From contig CM037781.1 in assembly GCA_021229015.1 (NCBI GenBank), forward strand, positions 71,074,173 through 71,138,172: a DNA stretch of 64,000 nt, written 5' to 3'. This document shows positions 12,963-24,996 of the stretch, one piece after another. A program made the position numbers and the translations under genes. Within the stretch, counting starts at the first letter, position 1; every line of letters starts with the position of its first letter. Source of the stretch: Solen grandis. Taxonomy: Eukaryota; Mollusca; Bivalvia; Adapedonta; Solenidae. The notes beneath the pieces were generated by a model. That model had not been told where the DNA came from. It searched no databases and was given only the letters and a program-made list of their open reading frames with translations.

Positions 12963-14890
12963 ATCATTGTATTAATTCGTTCATACATGAATCCAATCCC
13001 CCATTCATTCTTTTCAGCACACATAATAAGTGCCATATTTTAACTTCTCGTCAGATAAACAGTACAGAAGTGTTTCAATGAATGCATTTATTTACGCTAC
13101 TGTCTTGCAGCTTGGCAGGCATATATCTGTCACTTGACTGCTCCTCAACAGCGGTAAGGAGCTTGCCTTTCATAACGCCTTCCACTGTAAAATATGAAAA
13201 TAACTGGTGAGAAAACATCATAAAATTCGCACGCCGTGAAAATGATGGATGTAGTTAAGCGACATTAGCCACTGCAACACAGTGAATCAGTAGAAGAAAG
13301 AAGGCGCACTTGTATGTGTCATACAGAGTGATCAAAGTACCAGCCGCCATCCCGACAACTACTGCAAAAAGAAGATTTGTTCTTATAACGTAGTCAGTCC
13401 TCCTCTGACAGGCGTTTTGTAATGAAGACAACCCACCCAGGGAGATGCAGTTTACTTTTTTATCAGCCCGTGTAAGCGGTAAGATAAATGCAGAAACACT
13501 TGGTTGTGCTAGTTGCAATCACTACTGGCAGTCCCAGCCTGGTTCCATTTTCATAAGGTGTAATTCTCTGGCATCACGTTACTTAATGTTCTTATCTTGG
13601 TTATTCAGCTGCGGAATGTCCATAGCACACTGACTGTTTCTATTAAGGTTTAATGTGTTACACTGATCGTATTTCCTATATGGTTAGGGGAGGGGGTGTT
13701 TTGTATTTTACCATACATAAGAGGCACAGAATCGAACATTCATGGAACCTTAACAGAGGCTATATGGGCGTGCACTGAGAAAAACAAATGAAATACATGA
13801 AGCTAATTTGTGTCTTATATGTAACGGTAAATCTATTGCTGCCATTTACGAGTAATATATTAGTAATTGTTGCCATTACGGGTAATCTATTAATGAATTT
13901 TATGAAACAAAAGATCATTTGTGATGATATAAGCAAATGAGATGTGATATCACCGATATGTTAATATAAAATTAGCGAGATAAAAAAAAAACATACTTAT
14001 ATTACTTATATTTACTGGTGCGCATCAAAACTAATGTTTCACTCGCATCTACTGCATTGCAATTGCTCCGAACTTCCTTATTCTTCAACCAGCAAATGTT
14101 CTAAATTGCAAAACCTGGCTGTGAAATGCGACCCCAGAATAGAGGCATTTCAACCGCACCTTTCCAGTGCCTTTTCATTGTGCCGTAAATCAGATAAATT
14201 TGTTACGTAATTTTACGCGCTCTATGAATGTGTGTCGCAAATTATTTTTAATTTATTTGCTTCTTCACATTTTCTCACTCAAAGAAGCGATGTTTATTTG
14301 ACTAATAATGGGCTAACCTACCGCACAAAGTGTTAATTATTCTCCTATTCATCGCCAGTTATATGCCCGCCTGGGCACAGAACTTGACACGAATAGCTGA
14401 TTAATAAATAGTATATAAAAATTACGCAATGAGGCCTCAATGGAAGGCCGACATCGCTGCAAGTTTGGATTTTCTTTGACATTGTAAACCGTGTTGACGT
14501 TTGACTCAAGGTCATTTTTTGCCTATATTTAATTAAACGTAAAGAACGGAGGTGCATTTTAAAAGCTGAGGGAATTTCATGAATTTTCAAAGCCTATGAA
14601 TTTTAAACGACAGGAATGGGAGGTTGTGAGCATGTTTTAATACAAAGATCTGCCGTTCTTGTTTGTACGGATGATGAATGGGACTGTTGTATAAAAAGGG
14701 GGATTTTCACCGGGTACATAGCTCCATCATACAGAAGTATTAGAGTCTTGAAAATCTGAATTAAATGATTTTTCATTGGGTTTGATTACAGCAGCAAACT
14801 AGACGTCGGTTATAGTTATTTTATTATTATTACATGTACATTATTATCTAAAAGCCCCGGTAATAATTACGTGACAGGTGATTGCTGCAG
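12963..14890. other. no confident gene; one hydrophobic open frame
   Basis: A minus-strand frame (13255-13518) would encode a hydrophobic stretch with LLFAVVVGMAAGTLITLY. A TTCTTTTTGCAG acceptor-like site lies inside it at about 13367. There is no matching donor or recognisable family, so I do not call a gene. Confidence 0.4.
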
Positions 14891-14950
14891 CAACCCCCGG
14901 AGATAACAAGAGCACGTTTATCACGTACCAAGTGTCAAGCCGTACGCCTG
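14891..14950 (+). CDS. weak candidate internal exon
   Basis: A GC-richer 60-bp block sits between CTGCAG and a strong donor, CTG|GTAAGTG. Two of the three frames are open. The phase-1 reading gives TPGDNKSTFITYQVSSRTP. The acceptor has a poor pyrimidine tract and no partner exon is seen on this strand, so the call depends on the donor and base composition only. Confidence 0.15.
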
Positions 14951-15239
14951 GTAAGTGTTCCTCCCGCGGTACCTAATTGAGGGGATTTACAACCTATCAA
15001 TACTCAGTGTTTATGAACACATAAATAACCCTATACCTATCCCGATCACTTTAACCATACGGTTCTCGGTTGTACTATCTGAACCGGCATGCCCGTGTAT
15101 AAGGTTGTGAACTTTTTTATGGCATTTCAAGGTGTCGATACCGAACTATTAACATCTACTCGATTATCACCGGCTTTTTTTACACAGAGCCAAACTTTGA
15201 CTAAGTAACTTTTAAGGGTGAAGATATGTATCAGCCGAT

Positions 15240-15465
15240 AAAAAGGAGAATTAATTATGTTGTGATAATTTATAGCAGGTGCCCTCGAGGGTGGCGGCGC
15301 GCGGACAGACAACTGTAAGTTTGTCGGTAGGGGTGTCACACACTGGACAGGTTTACACAGTCGGCAGCAGGCTGGTGGACCGCACATGGAGCCCGCGGGG
15401 TGTCGGGCTGTTGAGTTAGTGAACATGCTGTCACTATGGCAACTGATGTAGGTGTCGGTCATCAT
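15240..15465 (-). CDS. weak candidate exon in a CpG-rich block
   Basis: A CpG-rich block (15280-15470) is open on the minus strand from 15465, preceded by AACTTAG. It begins MMTDTYISCHSDSMF and runs into a Cys/Pro-rich segment (CGPPACCRLCKPVQC). If AG at 15466-15467 is an acceptor, the exon begins in phase 0. That matches the phase-0 end of the candidate exon at 17038-17152, 1.6 kb upstream on the same strand. The 3' end is not defined and no family is recognised. Confidence 0.18.
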
Positions 15466-17037
15466 CTAAGTTCTGTTCTAACCTGTCAAGATAGTTAGGT
15501 ACAAACAAGCTGGTCAGTCATTTGTCACATTGCTTTTGATCCATGTTAGCAAGTCCACCTATCTAGCCAAGTGTCCAACTTCTCTCCATCTTTATCTTCC
15601 CCTGTCTATTGACACCATGTACATACCAGCTGTAACATGCGGTGTCCGAGGACACAGCCTCGAGCGAGGGGTCTCCATGAGAGGTCTCCAATTCAAATCA
15701 TGTGCGGTTACTGCAAGTCGCACAAATATGCCAGTTCAATACATCGAACATCCGCCTACAGTTCTTGGTCGATTACTATGGCGGGTAACCTAACTAATAT
15801 ATGTCAAGACGCCTTCCCGAGAGGATCCTGAAAAGTTGTTTGGTATGCAGTATTAAAATAGTCCATCTGAAACTCAATCTGTCACCGACACCACAAACAC
15901 ATCGTCAGGAGCACTTGTGAGGACGTCACCAGCATAAAGCTTTCTGTCGTATCTAGTAATTCAGTTTCCTTCGATCTTTCTTCAATCAAAATGACGTTGT
16001 TGTGACAGGAAGAACCCCACCTCCCTTTGAAGATTTAAGAATAAGTTTTAAAGCATAGTTGGACGAACAGTCTTATCATTTAGTAATTCTATAAAATTTC
16101 ACTACGCTGCCATTTCTTTGGAATAGTCTTACTCCGGAAAGAACTGATTTCACCGTCTGTTCAGTGTCAGTTCCTTTGAAGAATGGCGATCGATTCATAC
16201 ATGGTATATGGCGAGCGTGTGTCTTTTATCTACTTTCATATAAGAAGGAATCGGTTTAGACATGTTATGACAGACTCCAGGTCCTCGGACAGCCCTTCAC
16301 AATCTGACATCATGCAATTCTCGAGAAACGTTTTATTTCCCCGTATCTCCGCGTGGATTATATACAGGCAAGCCGTGCTAAAACACTTTCTCTAACCGTG
16401 TCTTGATAAGATAAATATAATGTAGGATACAGAAAGTGTTGGATATTACGGAAAGTCCCCGCCCTTCCACTCCGAACATAAACCAAGAAAACTATATTGT
16501 GTGTTCTTTTCTCCTATTTATTTTTGTTAATATTTTCTTCCAACGATTTTAACAAAATGGCTTCTTTTTTCAATATAATTTAAGTTCGTCTTGCCTAGAT
16601 CGTAATTTCTCCCTGTTTGTGAGAGACGTCATCATAAAATATTCTAATCGCTATAAAATGAAAATAAAAATAGAAATATGAGGTGAATTTGAACACGAAA
16701 TGAGTTACATAATGTATTTCTCTTGTATTACATATCCGGGCAAATGAATTATAGAACCTTGTGTTAAAATAAACGTCAATGTAAAAAAAAATATCTAAGA
16801 AATATCAGTCTTGAATAATTAAGTACCCGTGACAGACCTAGAACAGGGTGTCTTTTAATTGAACAGAAAATGCTCGCGTGTAATTTAGGATTTATAGTTT
16901 ATATTTCAACATCATTCTCGAAATTTTTTAAATTCGTATTAAATAAATGGAACGGAAAGCATAATGAAGGTAAAAGCAACTACTTTAATTAGACGTGTTA
17001 TCACAGAAGGCAAGCACACGATACAAGATTGACTTAC

Positions 17038-17152
17038 AGAAGCCGTGGATCCCACAGCCGGGCCGGGTGTCGTGATCAGGGAGGAAGATTGCGGTGATTG
17101 CAACTGAACAGTTCCGGGATAGACAGAGAAATCAAAATCTGGATGCGCGTAT
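17038..17152 (-). CDS. candidate Ser/Pro/Gln-rich exon, gene unknown
   Basis: This 115-bp block is much richer in G and C than its flanks. It is bounded on the minus strand by CTTGATTTTAG (acceptor) and a perfect donor, TCT|GTAAGTC. In the single sensible phase (2 in, 0 out) it encodes a 38-residue segment starting YAHPDFDFSVYPG and ending SLITTPGPAVGSTAS. This low-complexity, Pro/Ser/Gln-biased composition is typical of disordered parts of transcription factors. I do not recognise the protein. The open frame also runs on upstream of the acceptor, so the true 5' limit is uncertain. Confidence 0.35.
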
Positions 17153-20100
17153 CTAAAATCAAGGTGGACATTAACAAATTGCAAACCACACAGAGCTGGG
17201 CCATGCCGATAGAATGCCGAGATAAAGGGGCGCATGTATGAAAAGCAATTTGAGTTGAAGATATACAGATACACAAAAACCATATGGAAATAAGCAGATA
17301 TTAGATAGCTGTTGTGTACTATACATGATAGACGAGATTTTGTGAACCACATCTGTATATGGAACGAGATCACTTGTATCAAAGATTCCAGTATTTTCCC
17401 CACAAAGGTAATAAATTCTGACCAGAAACTCGTGAAGGAAAAACATATTACACCGGAACTAGGTTTGGTCGTATATATCGCACATGTTTCCTTGCTTATT
17501 CTACCCCTGGGAGAAATCATCTGGAAGACAGACCCGAGTCAATGCCTGTTTGGTCCCTATCAATATTTGATCACCCGGTCTGTATTTCGGATAGCAGTTC
17601 TGTGAGACGTAAAAACTGGACAAATCATCGAGAAATGTATCAGACAATAACAAAACAAAAACATCCCTGCAATCCTTGTTTGTAATTTTATAATCTAATT
17701 TCTGGTTAGGATGCTTTGATTTCTGGTTATTTTTGCGTCCAAAGTCTGCAAGTCAGGAAAAAATAGAAATCAAAAATCGCGGATCATCAGTTTACGAGTT
17801 TAGCAAGCGTGACAAGAATTATTCATCAATTATTTTCATTATCTAATCTCGGCTTTTCCAGTTACCAAATTGCTTTCGTGCTATCTAATCATGCGCTAAT
17901 TAAATTTCAAATAAAACCCAACTTTTTGAACTAGATCACACGCAAGACACACAAGAAGATTTGCTGCATTTGGCATCGCCACATATAGAATATCTTAAAA
18001 AAAGATTAATTTACTGAACTTGTTGGTAGAGTTCGACAGCTAACAAATCGTGTAATGAATAATGATCGACGGGACATTTTGAATCTTGATAAACTAGAAG
18101 TTTTAAATTTAAATCTTTCAGATCTGGAATAGTGTAAGTAGATTGTTGTCCAGACTGTGGAAATGTGATAAGTTCTGATAACTATTAAATATTATTAGAA
18201 ATCTGGTTGGTATCTACGATTATCGATCAATATATTAACAAACGTGGTATCAAAAGGCTCCCTTAAAATCTAAACATATAAAATCACCTATTCCCGGAAG
18301 ATCCAGATGTTATAGACAGTCTACTTTTTATTATTTCAAAAACTTGATTAGAGCTGCCACGTTTAATTGTGCCTTCTTAACGCTAATAAATAGAAGCACA
18401 TATTTAATTCGATAATTACGAAATTAATGTTGGATAATCGTTTTCTTAATTTCTTGTTTGAGAATGTAGACTTATTACAAGATAATTCGACTAACATTTC
18501 CACCAATATCCTGCGCGGACATCTGACATTTACTGATTGTGCAAATTTAAACACCAGGCATAGATCTGCATGCCCCATGACGGAAATAACCTATGCGAGC
18601 GTTTATCTTTAAAATCATAAAACTTTATAAAAGTTAAACCTTCTCTATCAACTCGTGAGATCTGAAAACCCATACGTCTCACGTGATCTTGATGAACAGT
18701 TAAGAAAAACTGTCAATCAAAAGGAAAATAAAATGAGATTTAAGGTCATGGCTTCAGATTAGTATCAATCCTCGTTAATAATTGATAGCTTTTGTGTACA
18801 TATTTAGTTAAAACGATATTTTTACTGCTTTATGAAAGGGTTCATTAAAGCATTGATTCGGTTGTGAAAGCCATCTCACGTTTAAATCGATACAGATACA
18901 GACAAAGGGTACAAGTTCCATTTTAACTTAAAACACATTGAGCAAACTAGGCGCGCTACTTGCACGTGTACTGTGTGCAGTTTTTGTAGGTTAATAAGAG
19001 GATCAGTATGGATATAATGACACCTTTGTATGGTCCCACTTATGATCTTTTCGATTATTCGGAGGACATGTTGGTAAAACATTCTTGTATTTTTTGACAC
19101 GTAAGTGATATCTAATAAATTGATTGATATATGCACACGGCCTATCATGTTTATGTATAACAGGATGTCTTGAAACAAATGAATGTGAAGTAAGGGTGTT
19201 TCTGGTTTTCGGCACTTCCTTCTTTGTTCGAAATGTATTCTTAGTAAATGGGCTAATACAGATTTATTTCTCTTTCTTTCTCGTAAATAAGATTTTCCTA
19301 TTGCCATTCCCAGTGCGAAAAGAAAGTGATTTTCTTCTGATGCTTGTCCATGGCATAATGGCTCCTCCTCGCAATAAGCCGATATAAGGACTAACCCTAG
19401 GGGACATGAGTCTGGTGATTATTGGGTTTTAAACACGGCAAGGTCAGCATTATTACAAGAGACGCTTTCCAACAAATATCAAAACTTGGAAGACTGAAAC
19501 TACAAAATATAATATTTCAACACCGATTTCTCTCAATTTTAAACTCTAAATACGTTAACCCTAACCCGCCTCACAAAATGAAATAGAGGTAACGCGTTGT
19601 TCCGTAGCGTCGCATATCGCGTCTCGTTTTTTTCCCATACTGTTTAGTCCAAGCAGTAAAGGGGGTGGGGTTAAATTTCTTATAATTGTGTTATCGTGTC
19701 ATGACACAAGCTTGTGTCATTTCATTAACATTATTCAATAGTACCTTTTAATGCAACTTATTATTATTATTATTATTTATTTTATTTCAATTTTTTTTTT
19801 GTAAATAATTACTTAAAAAACGAATTATTAATTCAAATGAATTAAAAATTAATAGTTCATTTTCGATTGAGGTGAATTGTTTTATGGATGAATGATAATA
19901 GTCGCCATTAATAAATAGAGGATCTGATCTGATCAAATAAATCTCTTGTCCGGCCAGCTACATGGGACATACCCGATATGTCCAGCTCGACCACCGTGGT
20001 CCAGTAAAGCTCCGCAATTAGGATCCGTACACAGATAAGTCACGTGATAGCGGGGTAATTATTTCCCGTACATAGGCCGACCACGAGCCATCAAAGAAAA

Positions 20101-20663
20101 CAGACGTGGTCCTGCATCTCTCCTTCGGAATAATCAGGATGAATAATTCATGTTCCGGCGACCTTTGATGAGCTTGATTTCAGATTTTTTTCCTCTTGAC
20201 TATTGTTAATTTACTGCTTTTACTCTAAATAGATTGTTCGACCCTCGCTCTTACGAGCTTTGCAAGATAAGCGGTACGGAAAAATGTTGTCGAAACTGAA
20301 AATAATTAAGTATGGAAGGATTAAAATATATACGAGAAAACTGAATATTATTCTGCTGGTGAGGTTTTGACTCACGTAGAAACCGGAAGCCCTATAACGA
20401 CTCATCATTTTTACAATAATATGTAACATTGTTGTTGGTGAAGCTGCTATTTTCATCATCATGGAAGACACTTTTTTCTTATTAGCATATCATATATATT
20501 GTTGCCATCATCATCAGTAGCACTTTTTGTGAAGATATGTGATGTGCCTGCGGAAACTGTATATGATCAAAGAAAAAGACCCGTTACTGAAAATTGCAGA
20601 TTTTTTTATATTTGTGAAAATTCACTTTTTAACAGGACCGGTTTATTTTCAGTAATGTATCAT
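17153..20663. other. no gene seen
   Basis: AT-rich sequence with short, motif-free open frames. There are no tandem repeats longer than a few units until the minisatellite at 20.66 kb. Confidence 0.5.
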
Positions 20664-20835
20664 AGTATTGTCTCTATAAAGTGTTGTCTCTATAAAGTGT
20701 TGTCTCTCTATAGTGTTGTCTCTATAAAGTGTTGTCTCTCTATAGTGTTGTCTCTCTATAGTATTGTCTCTATAAAGTGTTGTCTCTCTATAGTGTTGTC
20801 TCTCTACAGTGTTGTCTCTTTATATTGCTGTCTCC
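20664..20835. repeat. minisatellite, 17-19 bp unit
   Basis: About ten tandem units built on GTGTTGTCTCTATAAA and a variant in which CTCTAT is repeated (TGTTGTCTCTCTATA). The two unit types alternate irregularly. The open frame across it is an artefact of the repeat. Confidence 0.9.
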
Positions 20836-23800
20836 CTAATTGTAAGGATAAAATGTAATTACATTTTGCCTAATTTGCAACGAATATTGTTCATCTAATT
20901 GTAAGTGGGAAGCTAAATATATTTCTTTCGTTCCCATAGTAACATAATTATATTGTGATGTATTACAGGCGTTTTATAATGAACTGACAGCCTATAAGTA
21001 AAGCAGTTTCAGCAAATTTTACACCTCGCCAATTAGATTTACGCATTATATTTGTAAATATAATGAGGAAATCCCCGCTATTCTATGAACATACAATCAT
21101 TATAGAAATGAAATTGACAGCTAATATTCAAGAGGTTTGAGTATACGCATTAATAGTCTATAAAATCTTACAATGCATTCGGAAATCTAGAGACCTCGAA
21201 AAAGATTTTCCAATTGGAGCCCTCCAATATATACACAGAGAAATGGAGTCTTACCTTTCAACTTTGAGTCCAGGCCCCGTGTTCTCGATTAAGCACGATC
21301 TTAGGCTCAAATCTTAATTTCATACTCAAATCCCTATTGAAAGTAATGGGCTTAGTTTGAGTCCGAATATGGATTTCATACTTAAGTACCATTTTTATTT
21401 TCGAGAACAAGAGGCCAGAACTCTTAATTAGTAAAAACCCTGAAATAGAAAGTAGCATACAATTATTGCTGATTTTTTTTAGTTAAACCAGAGAAAAATC
21501 TTTCAATGCGTAACCTTAGAAAAAAAAGATAAGTTTCCGTTTCATCTAAGAGTTTTGAGTGAAGCTTCTCAATGAAATACACTCGTTGCAGTTGAAGATT
21601 ATGTTGCAAATTGTGTTTACAATTTTCAGGAAGCGTATATTTTGTAATGAAATGCTTGACTTGGTCTTATTTCATTTCGTAAGCAGCTGAAAGTGCGTTC
21701 CTGTGAATCTATGTACTTGCAAGACCGAGGAGTGCACACCGTACTTTTTGTATGCTCCCAGTCGTTTGATCGAGTTACAATCTCTCACTCAGGCGAATGT
21801 TTCAATATCAAGATTTTTGGCTGAACGTAAAACATGTGATTTTTGACGGTTACTCTCCATGGAAACAGAATTCAACTTATTAGCTTCAAAGGCTGCCTCA
21901 AAAACACTAAAGCTATATTGCACCGAATTCATTGAGTAGATTTTCCATTCCATTATCGTACGGGATGCAAATGAACAACATATGTGGAGGCAAATCTCGG
22001 GTTTTGTTCACCACTTGGAATGTACGTAGTTTTAAGTGGAACTACTTTTCAAAGTTCATAAACCAGCATTATAGTTTTTACATTCGGTATTATATGCATC
22101 TTAAACCAATGAGCTGTAGACATCATTCAATACATATATCAAATACTCAGCCGATGCTATAAACTGCTATTTTCGAGAGCTTTTAGATCGGATCAACAAG
22201 TTGACGCACATCTTCCAGCAATTTTATAGCGTCTAATGTTACTCACACTGTTATTGCTGCATTCACTTATGACACTGAACTTACGGTTGTCTCTCCATCA
22301 TAATCTTGGTCCCTCAAATGCTTAATAAGACAGTGCAGAAACAAGCATCCATTGACTTGGAGTTATATGCTATTTAACTCAAAGTCCTTAAAGGCTTGCA
22401 TTTACTATAAAATTTCCATGATCACTTGATGGTCCATTATCACAATACTTAATGATGAATGGATTACCATTATCTTAAGACTGACTGAAATTGTAGCGTG
22501 CAAAAATCTTCTCAAATCGGAACACATTAAAATGTTCCGAAGATCAGCCACTGGAGTAAACAGTATTCATATACATTTGTGTATATTATCACACGGTGAT
22601 TTTCTTTTATGCTTTTATATTTACTTTTCGGTCTTAAATATCTTATTTTTCTGTTTAAAATAGCAAGGAAGAATTTATGACTATTATTGACATTCTCTTA
22701 AATTCTGCGAATTTGTCTGATGAATTATTTCATAGTTCTTTAATCAGATTTCTTTGCCATAAGTCATGTTCGTTGTGTTGTTTCCCCCCTAGAGTCAAGT
22801 TTCAACTATTATTAATATAAACGCGCTTGTTATGCAACAAACTGAGGCGTTTTAATGAGAACCACATGTTTCAGAAACAAATTCTTAATAAATTTTAAAA
22901 CAGTTTGACATGCTCAAGTGAGTGGAGAGAAAAAAGAGGACCATTGTGAATACCCAAGTGTCCCGGGGACCTTGTTTAATGCGCCTGTGTGCTACACTTA
23001 CTTCGATAGTGCAAGTTCTTTAAATTATATTCAAAGTTATAAAGTGTCAAAGCCGATACAGCCCGTGATAAAGCATGCTCGGTTAATAATAAAATCTGAT
23101 AAGTTAAATTGCTCCACTTTCGGGGAGTTCCTTGTGACAGGTTGGAGTGAGGGATTCCGCTTGTTCTTTTGAGTGACTATTAAACGTGCATATATATACA
23201 CGGCGCTTGATTTATCCGATTATTACGGAGTGTAGAATTTACATAAATCACCGTAGAAAAGAGGCGGTGCGCTAAGCATTGGACAATATCTATCTCCCGT
23301 GGTCCGAAATTAAAGAACTCGAGGAAATGGCGCAAAGCGGATCAATCAGGGCCGGATTTGATTGATCTTTCTGTGAACAATCTGATTTCCTTCAGTAGAG
23401 ATAGTAAGTGGACATCGCATGATGAATGGTCCATTTGATATTGCTGTCAAAATTGACGCTGATAGTTGGATCGCTGATTTGAATTTTACTTTATGAACTG
23501 ATTTATCAAATGGAGCACATGTATTGATAATAACAAACGATGCTTTAAAATCTAATCAATCATATTTCGATTTAAAATCTCTCCCGTTTAACTGATATTT
23601 TCTGTGTGTGATCATTGATATATATATAATTTCAAACTACCAAACCTTACAAACGTTTGTGCTCAACTCCCATGCATATTGCATGCTACTACTACAACTA
23701 CTTGTTGACCGTAGCAAGGCTGTGTATGTCACCAGACTGATCACCATTCATAAAAATCTAAGATTGTTTTAACGACTTTGCAGATGATAAAACAAAATCC

Positions 23801-24881
23801 TGCCCGCGGTTGTGCACAAATCCGTATTGAATTTATGAAGATAATAAAGTGTGATGTGGTTTAATTTATCAAACTGTCTTATCTGAATTCGTAGTTCAAC
23901 AAAGCTTTCTTTTAATCCGCGCTCACTAGAAGGTTCCCGGACTCTAAACAGTCTATGTGTCACCGCAGTCTCTAAATAAAACACATCCACAATTTGAACA
24001 TCGTAAATAAGCTGAATAATTCATCCACAGGTTCTTTTTAATTACGTCCCCGAGTTTTATGACATGTTAAGTGTGTCTTTTTGTGTACTCAAACCCCCAC
24101 AGTAGCAGTGCTCGGTCACGTCGAGGGGTCTTAACGGGCGACAACTCTGTAAACAAAGGGAGATTATCCTGAATTACCGGGGCAACCCAGCGTAGCCGGG
24201 GCAAATAAATATATCACCTATGCCTCTACTATGTTTACAAACTTGTCTTTCTGAATGAAAACTCCTTCGTGAGAGCTGCTTGGTCTTCTAGGGGTAAGAC
24301 TGATAATGATGGGGAGCTTCCAACTGCATCCTGGGGTAATTCATCGTCGCATCACCATCCCGCATGTTTCGCTTTTCTTACTTATCACATATCTGTAAAT
24401 GCTGTCATTCTTAAGTCGTAAATATGTGGGCCAGATGTTCTGCTTGTATATATTATATTTCATTCAGTTTGACAGATTAGTTGGTGCAAGCAGCAACGCT
24501 TCCACTGTTCTGTATGAATTCCCGATGGAAATGTTAGACGTATACGGATGTTTACATGCAGGAAATGACTTTTCATGCTCCAAAACAGTGCACGTGCACG
24601 TATGTATATGAAACTAAACAATACAATCATTTTCCAACAAAAGTATTTGATACTTAAGTTTCAGCGATTAAGGCGATAAATCTGAATGAATTTCGACAAG
24701 AGTTGAACGTAGTATTCCTGCCAATATGCTTCAATGTGTCTCAACGAGCACTATCTAGTCAGTTTGAAAAAAAATAGTTTTAGATTCTTATGTAATCTAA
24801 GACGCATTTATTCATTGCGTCAGTGGGAATGGGCACTACAGGGACAGCCAATGGGACACTCTGTTAAATGATGACTACCAC
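20836..24881. other. no gene seen
   Basis: Non-coding, AT-rich, with no paired splice signals around a protein-like frame. A GC-richer island near 24.1-24.2 kb has no recognisable repeat or gene. Confidence 0.5.
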
Positions 24882-24996
24882 AACGGTACCGGACTGTTGG
24901 CCACGAAAGCCAACGTAACGGTCCACGATTGTTGGTCAGGGAAAAAAAAATAACGGTACCCTGCTGTGTGTCACAAAAATCAACGTAACGGTACCC
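24882..24996. repeat. 35-bp minisatellite, 3.3 copies
   Basis: Three 35-bp units start at 24882, 24917 and 24952, each beginning AACGGT(A)CC and mostly ending CAACGT, with a partial fourth from 24987. The units are well diverged in the middle; the second has a poly-A run. Confidence 0.85.

Noticed and set aside
13255..13518. Hydrophobic minus-strand frame resembling a membrane segment
   Set aside because: An acceptor-like site lies inside the frame rather than before it, no donor pairs with it, and no family is recognisable.
16939..17520. Full 193-codon minus-strand frame as a single-exon gene
   Set aside because: Only the 17038-17152 part has protein-like composition and splice borders; the rest is AT-rich, with Phe/Ile/Tyr-biased chance translation.
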